Shown piece by piece: positions 4,935-7,704 of a stretch of DNA of 7,704 nucleotides; positions within the stretch are counted from its first letter, which is position 1, and every line of letters starts with the position of its first letter. The DNA lies in assembly GCA_028293055.1 (NCBI GenBank), contig JAQGLD010000501.1, positions 1 to 7,704 of the forward strand, in the 5' to 3' direction. The stretch is from Alphaproteobacteria bacterium. Its GTDB lineage: Bacteria > Pseudomonadota > Alphaproteobacteria > Sphingomonadales > Sphingomonadaceae. A program made the position numbers and the translations under genes. The notes beneath the pieces were generated by a model, which ran no database searches, was not told the origin of the DNA, and saw only the letters and a program-made list of their open reading frames with translations.

Positions 4935-6776
4935 ATGCTGAACGACCGCAGCGAATCGCCCGCGCAGGGCGCAGCATCCTCGACCCTCCAGACGCTCCGG
5001 GGTGAGATCGACCGGGTCGACGACGCGATTCTCGAATTGATCGAGCAGCGGCTTGCGGCCTCGTCGGCCGTCGCCGCCTCCAAGGATGCCGAGGGCGACG
5101 GCAGGCTCAAGCTGCGCCCAAGGCGCGAAGCGGAGGTGATCGGCAGGCTCGCGGCGCGCAGCGACGCCCCGCGCGACCTGATCGCCCAGGTCTGGCGCAC
5201 CCTGATGTCGCACGGCCTCCAGGCGCAGGCTCGGACCGAGATCGTCGTCTGCGCGGGCCGCGACCGGCTCTCGCTCTATGAGATGGTTCGGGGCCGATTC
5301 GGCCCGGCCGCGCCGGTGCGATGGGTCAAGGATCCCGCCGAGGCGATCGAGGCGGCGCGCTCGGGCGAGGCAGTGGCGGTGATCTCCGATCATTTCGCGA
5401 TCGATGCCGGCGACGACGGGCTGATCGTGTTCGACACGATCGAAGAGAAGGACGGCAAGCCGGTGGCGCGCTGCGTCGGCCGGGTCGCCCCCGAGGATGC
5501 GATCGAGAGCCACGTGTCGCCGCGGGCCATTCCCCGGCGTGCGCCCTGGCAGCCGGCGAGCTGGCGGCAGCGGCCCGCGGCGCAGATGCCGGTCTATCCC
5601 GACGCAGCCTCGCTCGGCCGGGTCGAGGGCCGGCTCGCAGCGTCGGATCCCCTGGTCGATGTGCACGACATCATGCTGCTCAGGGCGCAGCTTGCCCAGG
5701 TTGCCGCCGGCCGCGGCTTCATGCTCCAGGGCGGCGATTGCGCCGAGAGCTTCGCCGAATTCGGCGCGGACAAGGTGCGCACCACCTTCAATCTGCTGCT
5801 TCGCATGGGCGCGATGCTCCAGTCGGGCGCCGACATCCCGATCGTCCACCTCGCCCGGATCGCCGGCCAGTTCGCCAAGCCGCGGAGCGCCGCCACCGAG
5901 ACGGTCGGCGAGATCATTCTGCCGAGCTATCGCGGCGACGCGGTCAACGGCCCCGACTTCACCCGCGCGAGCCGGACGCCCGATCCCAAGCGGCTGCTCG
6001 AGGCGCACCGCCAGGCCGAGGTGACGATCGAGCTGCTCGACGCCTTCGCGGCGGCTTCCTATGCGGACTTGCGGCGGATCCACAACGAGGCCGGGATTCA
6101 GGCCGATGTCCGCCCGATCAGCATGTTCACCAGCCACGAGGCGCTGCTGCTCAATTACGAGCAGGCGCTCGCCCGCTTCGACCAGGCGACCGAGAGTTGG
6201 TGGGCCACTTCGGGCCATTTGATCTGGATCGGAGACCGCACCCGCTCGCTGGACGGCGCGCATGTCGAGTTCGCCCGGGGAGTCGCCAATCCGGTCGGCC
6301 TGAAATGCGGGCCAAGCCTCGACATCGACTCGCTGCTGCGCCTGATCGATGTGCTCGACCCCCAGAACCAGCCGGGAAGGCTGGTGCTGATCGGCCGCTT
6401 CGGCGCCGGCGCGATCGCCGACACGCTTCCTGAAATGATGCGCGCGACGCGGCGGGAAGGCCGCCACGCGATCTGGTCGATCGATCCGATGCACGGCAAC
6501 ACCCGTAGCGTCGGCGCAATCAAGACCCGCGTGATCTCCGACATTGTCACCGAGATCACCACTTTCTTCGAGGTCGCGCGAGCCGAGCAGGTCCATCCCG
6601 GCGGAGTGCATCTCGAGATGACCGGCGAAGCCGTCACCGAATGCCTGGGCGGCAGCGCTGCCCTGGTCGAGGCCGATCTGCCTCGCAACTACCTCACCCA
6701 TTGCGATCCCCGACTCAACGCCGCGCAGGCGCTGGATGTCGCTGCCGCGGTGCGCGCCTTGCTCGAGGGAAATTGA
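4935..6776 (+). CDS. Fusion: AroQ chorismate mutase - middle domain - class II DAHP synthase
   Basis: 613 residues from ATG 4935 (GGAAGG ribosome-binding site at 4921-4926). Residues about 18-98 are an AroQ chorismate mutase (chorismate to prephenate). The expected active-site set R22, R39, K50, R64, E65 corresponds by spacing to E. coli R11, R28, K39, R51, E52. Residues about 102-190 are an extra domain of the type seen after chorismate mutase in alphaproteobacteria (IVVCAGRDRLSLYEMV). Residues about 205-613 are class II DAHP synthase (PEP plus erythrose-4-phosphate to DAHP, first shikimate step). It has LQGGDCAE (264-271), AKPRSA, SYRGD, KCGPS (457-461), DPMHGNT, GVHLEMTGE and CDPRLN. Metal ligands C269, H520, E561 and D591 are all present. 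Compared from memory with the M. tuberculosis enzyme, about 30 residues are missing between the LRRIHNE and SHEAL segments. The stop is two bases before the prephenate dehydratase ATG, so the two are translationally coupled. Confidence 0.93.
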   Translation: MLNDRSESPAQGAASSTLQTLRGEIDRVDDAILELIEQRLAASSAVAASKDAEGDGRLKLRPRREAEVIGRLAARSDAPRDLIAQVWRTLMSHGLQAQARTEIVVCAGRDRLSLYEMVRGRFGPAAPVRWVKDPAEAIEAARSGEAVAVISDHFAIDAGDDGLIVFDTIEEKDGKPVARCVGRVAPEDAIESHVSPRAIPRRAPWQPASWRQRPAAQMPVYPDAASLGRVEGRLAASDPLVDVHDIMLLRAQLAQVAAGRGFMLQGGDCAESFAEFGADKVRTTFNLLLRMGAMLQSGADIPIVHLARIAGQFAKPRSAATETVGEIILPSYRGDAVNGPDFTRASRTPDPKRLLEAHRQAEVTIELLDAFAAASYADLRRIHNEAGIQADVRPISMFTSHEALLLNYEQALARFDQATESWWATSGHLIWIGDRTRSLDGAHVEFARGVANPVGLKCGPSLDIDSLLRLIDVLDPQNQPGRLVLIGRFGAGAIADTLPEMMRATRREGRHAIWSIDPMHGNTRSVGAIKTRVISDIVTEITTFFEVARAEQVHPGGVHLEMTGEAVTECLGGSAALVEADLPRNYLTHCDPRLNAAQALDVAAAVRALLEGN

Positions 6777-6778
6777 CG

Positions 6779-7315
6779 ATGAGCGTCGCCTATCAGGGTG
6801 TCCCCGGAGCATTCAGCCACGAAGCGTGCCGCTCCTTCCTCGGCGACGAGCGCTCGATCGGCCGCGCGACGTTCGCCGAAGTGATCGAGACGGTGCTCGA
6901 CGGCGAGGCCGATCTTGGAATGCTGCCGTTCGAGAATAACAGCGCCGGTGCGGTCGAGGAGGTGCAGGCGCTGCTCGCCGCCTCCGACGGGGTCGAGGTC
7001 GTCGCCCGCCATGTCCTGCCGATCCGCATCCACCTGCTCGGCCTGCCCGGAAGCGAGGTCCAGAAGCTGAGGACCGCGGTCAGCCATCCGATGGCCCTCA
7101 AGCAATGCGCCCAGACGCTCGCGTCGCTCGGCCTCGCGGCCGAGGCGGCATCGAACACCGCGGCCGCCGCGCAGACGCTCGCAGACCCGACCAAGGCCGT
7201 GCTGGCCTCCGAAGCGGCCGCGGAAGCCTATGGGCTCGTCATCCTGCGCCACGATCTCCAGGACAGCACGGACAATGCCTCCACCTTCTGCGTGATCGCT
7301 CGCAAGCGGCTGTGA
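6779..7315 (+). CDS. pheA: Prephenate dehydratase without ACT domain
   Basis: 178 residues, only the catalytic PDT domain (prephenate to phenylpyruvate, CO2 and water). Normal bacterial enzymes are about 280 residues with a C-terminal ACT domain that binds Phe; here the stop follows directly after the last catalytic strand. Seen motifs: YQGVPGAFSHEA near the start, LPFENNSAGAVEEV (family pattern P-x-E-N-S/T), VSHPMALKQC, ASNTAAAAQ, LASEAAAEAYGL, and the final DNASTFCVI. The usual catalytic Thr-Arg-Phe (TRF) reads Ser-Thr-Phe here, so the hydroxyl is kept but the Arg is lost. It starts two bases after the fusion-gene stop (TGA-CG-ATG), with GAGGG nine bases upstream. Likely cytoplasmic and insensitive to Phe feedback (inference). 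A second, ACT-containing enzyme elsewhere in the genome is possible. Confidence 0.88.
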   Translation: MSVAYQGVPGAFSHEACRSFLGDERSIGRATFAEVIETVLDGEADLGMLPFENNSAGAVEEVQALLAASDGVEVVARHVLPIRIHLLGLPGSEVQKLRTAVSHPMALKQCAQTLASLGLAAEAASNTAAAAQTLADPTKAVLASEAAAEAYGLVILRHDLQDSTDNASTFCVIARKRL

Positions 7316-7390
7316 CCGTACAGGCACAGTTCAGGCGAAACATGGGATCCCTTCGTTGACAGGAATCATGCCTTCGGTCAGGTAGAGGTC
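7316..7390 (+). promoter_or_regulatory. Putative promoter of the second leader/phenylalanine hydroxylase unit
   Basis: TTGACA at 7356-7361 is a perfect -35. A 17-bp spacer leads to CAGGTA (7379-7384), a poor -10. This geometry predicts a transcript starting at about 7391, the A of the leader ATG, which would make it leaderless. No terminator is visible between the prephenate dehydratase stop and this point, so read-through is also possible. Confidence 0.4.
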
Positions 7391-7501
7391 ATGACGAATT
7401 CGGCTTTCAAGGCCCTCGAGGCCAAAGCGCTCCGCAGCGCGGCGGCCGGCGTCGTTTTCACATATTTTTATTACGGCACCGCCCGGGCGGTATCGGACTG
7501 A
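7391..7501 (+). CDS. Aromatic (Tyr/Phe) leader peptide, 36 residues
   Basis: ATG at 7391, stop TGA at 7499-7501. The peptide starts MTNSAFKALEAKALRSAAAG and then VVFTYFYYGTARAVSD. Residues 23-28, F-T-Y-F-Y-Y (7457-7474), hold five aromatic residues in six codons, a density expected by chance almost never and typical of attenuation leaders. The run ends four bases before the first arm of a GC-rich palindrome (7478-7491). The stop lies just after that palindrome, and an intrinsic terminator follows 27 bases later, before the probable phenylalanine hydroxylase gene. Ribosomes stalling for lack of charged tRNA-Tyr (or tRNA-Phe) would set the choice of RNA fold. Ribosome-binding is weak (AGG at 7380-7382 or GAGG at 7385-7388); initiation may be leaderless. 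I do not recognise a named family. Confidence 0.85.
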   Translation: MTNSAFKALEAKALRSAAAGVVFTYFYYGTARAVSD

Positions 7502-7538
7502 CGCGCTTTAGCCAAGCAAGCCATCCGAACCCCGCCCG
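7478..7538 (+). promoter_or_regulatory. Pause hairpin and alternative antiterminator of the second leader
   Basis: ACCGCCCGGGCGGT (7478-7491) is a perfect palindrome that folds as a 5-bp stem with a CCGG loop. Its 3' half CGGGCGG (7484-7490) is exactly complementary to CCGCCCG (7532-7538), which overlaps the 5' arm of the terminator (7528-7536). The 7-bp all-GC pairing and the terminator therefore exclude each other, the classical 1:2 / 2:3 / 3:4 layout. Stalling with Tyr27 or Tyr28 in the A site would cover the first arm and favour antitermination. Termination of translation at 7499-7501 would cover arm two and favour the terminator. Confidence 0.75.
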
Positions 7539-7559
7539 AAACTTCCGGCGGGGTTTTTT
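7528..7559 (+). terminator. Intrinsic terminator/attenuator before phenylalanine hydroxylase
   Basis: AACCCCGCC (7528-7536) pairs with GGCGGGGTT (7547-7555) over 9 bp, with a 10-base loop and a run of six T (7554-7559). It lies between the leader stop and the next gene's ATG, 24 bases before that start, so it acts within the transcription unit rather than at its end. Confidence 0.92.
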
Positions 7560-7583
7560 CTTGTTCGTGAAGGAAGACCCGAA

Positions 7584-7704
7584 ATGACCAGACAGACTGA
7601 CCAGGTCAGGCCCGCAAAGCACGGCGCGCTCGCATCGCCGACTCCGCCGCCAGGCGCCGCCGAGGACTGGACGGTGCCGCAGCGCTGGGACGAGCTCACC
7701 GCAG
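7584..7704 (+). CDS. phhA: Probable phenylalanine 4-monooxygenase, N-terminal 40 residues (runs off right edge)
   Basis: ATG at 7584 with AGGAAG (7571-7576) seven bases upstream. The first 27 residues are a variable Pro/Ala-rich lead (ASPTPPPGAAED). Residues 29-40, WTVPQRWDELTA, match the start of the conserved region in bacterial phenylalanine hydroxylases, which read roughly D-W/F-T-x-x-Q-x-W-x-x-Y/L-T followed by A-E-E-H. The enzyme is an iron- and pterin-dependent monooxygenase converting Phe to Tyr. The catalytic HxxxH-Glu iron site would lie beyond the window, so identification rests on a short stretch. The Tyr/Phe attenuator in front supports a role in aromatic amino acid balance. In many bacteria phhA serves Phe breakdown; the leader here suggests a biosynthetic use for Tyr instead. 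Confidence 0.7.
   Translation, partial: MTRQTDQVRPAKHGALASPTPPPGAAEDWTVPQRWDELTA

Noticed and set aside
4560..6812. Long minus-strand open frame opposite the fusion gene
   Set aside because: It is the antisense of a protein with recognised catalytic motifs; only its last 54 codons (4559-4395) have independent start signals.
1..7704. Defence system, prophage or insertion sequence
   Set aside because: No nuclease, transposase, integrase or phage gene was seen; tRNA and rRNA signatures are also absent.

Overview
The window looks like a high-GC alphaproteobacterial chromosome, most likely a sphingomonad (Sphingomonadales). This rests on the overall base and codon composition, a cyclic-nucleotide-binding/thioredoxin-reductase-type gene, the alphaproteobacterial style of chorismate mutase, and GC-rich intergenic hairpin repeats. 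The assignment is by recognition only; no database search was possible.

Left half (1-4559), all on the minus strand. In transcription order from the right there is a 54-residue single-pass membrane protein (4559-4395) and glutaredoxin 3 grxC (4238-3972). A 367-bp repeat-rich gap without genes follows (3604-3971). Then come a DHA2-type drug-efflux MFS transporter (3603-2155), an exported alpha/beta hydrolase of the epoxide hydrolase/haloalkane dehalogenase type (1995-1042), a YCII-family protein (1003-713), and the N-terminal third of a cyclic-nucleotide-binding thioredoxin-reductase-like protein that runs off the left edge (620-1). The last four may be one detoxification/redox transcription unit.

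Right half (4714-7704), all on the plus strand, is an aromatic amino acid module. A short ORF with Phe codons (4774-4878) precedes a three-part fusion protein: AroQ chorismate mutase, a middle domain, and class II DAHP synthase (4935-6776). Two bases later starts a prephenate dehydratase of only 178 residues with no ACT domain (6779-7315). Next is a 36-codon leader peptide containing the run FTYFYY (7391-7501), then an intrinsic terminator (7528-7559), then the start of a probable phenylalanine 4-hydroxylase (7584 onward, cut by the window).

How the genes could work together: DAHP synthase opens the shikimate pathway, and chorismate mutase plus prephenate dehydratase take chorismate to phenylpyruvate. 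After transamination, phenylalanine hydroxylase would convert Phe to Tyr. Both usual allosteric control devices appear to be missing (no ACT domain; a segment of about 30 residues absent from the DAHP synthase). Two leader peptides with mutually exclusive RNA hairpins sit in front of the two transcription units. I infer that the Phe/Tyr balance is controlled by ribosome stalling at Phe codons (first leader) and Tyr codons (second leader). The second attenuator is complete on inspection: leader peptide, alternative antiterminator, terminator with a T-run. The first lacks an obvious terminator and is weaker.
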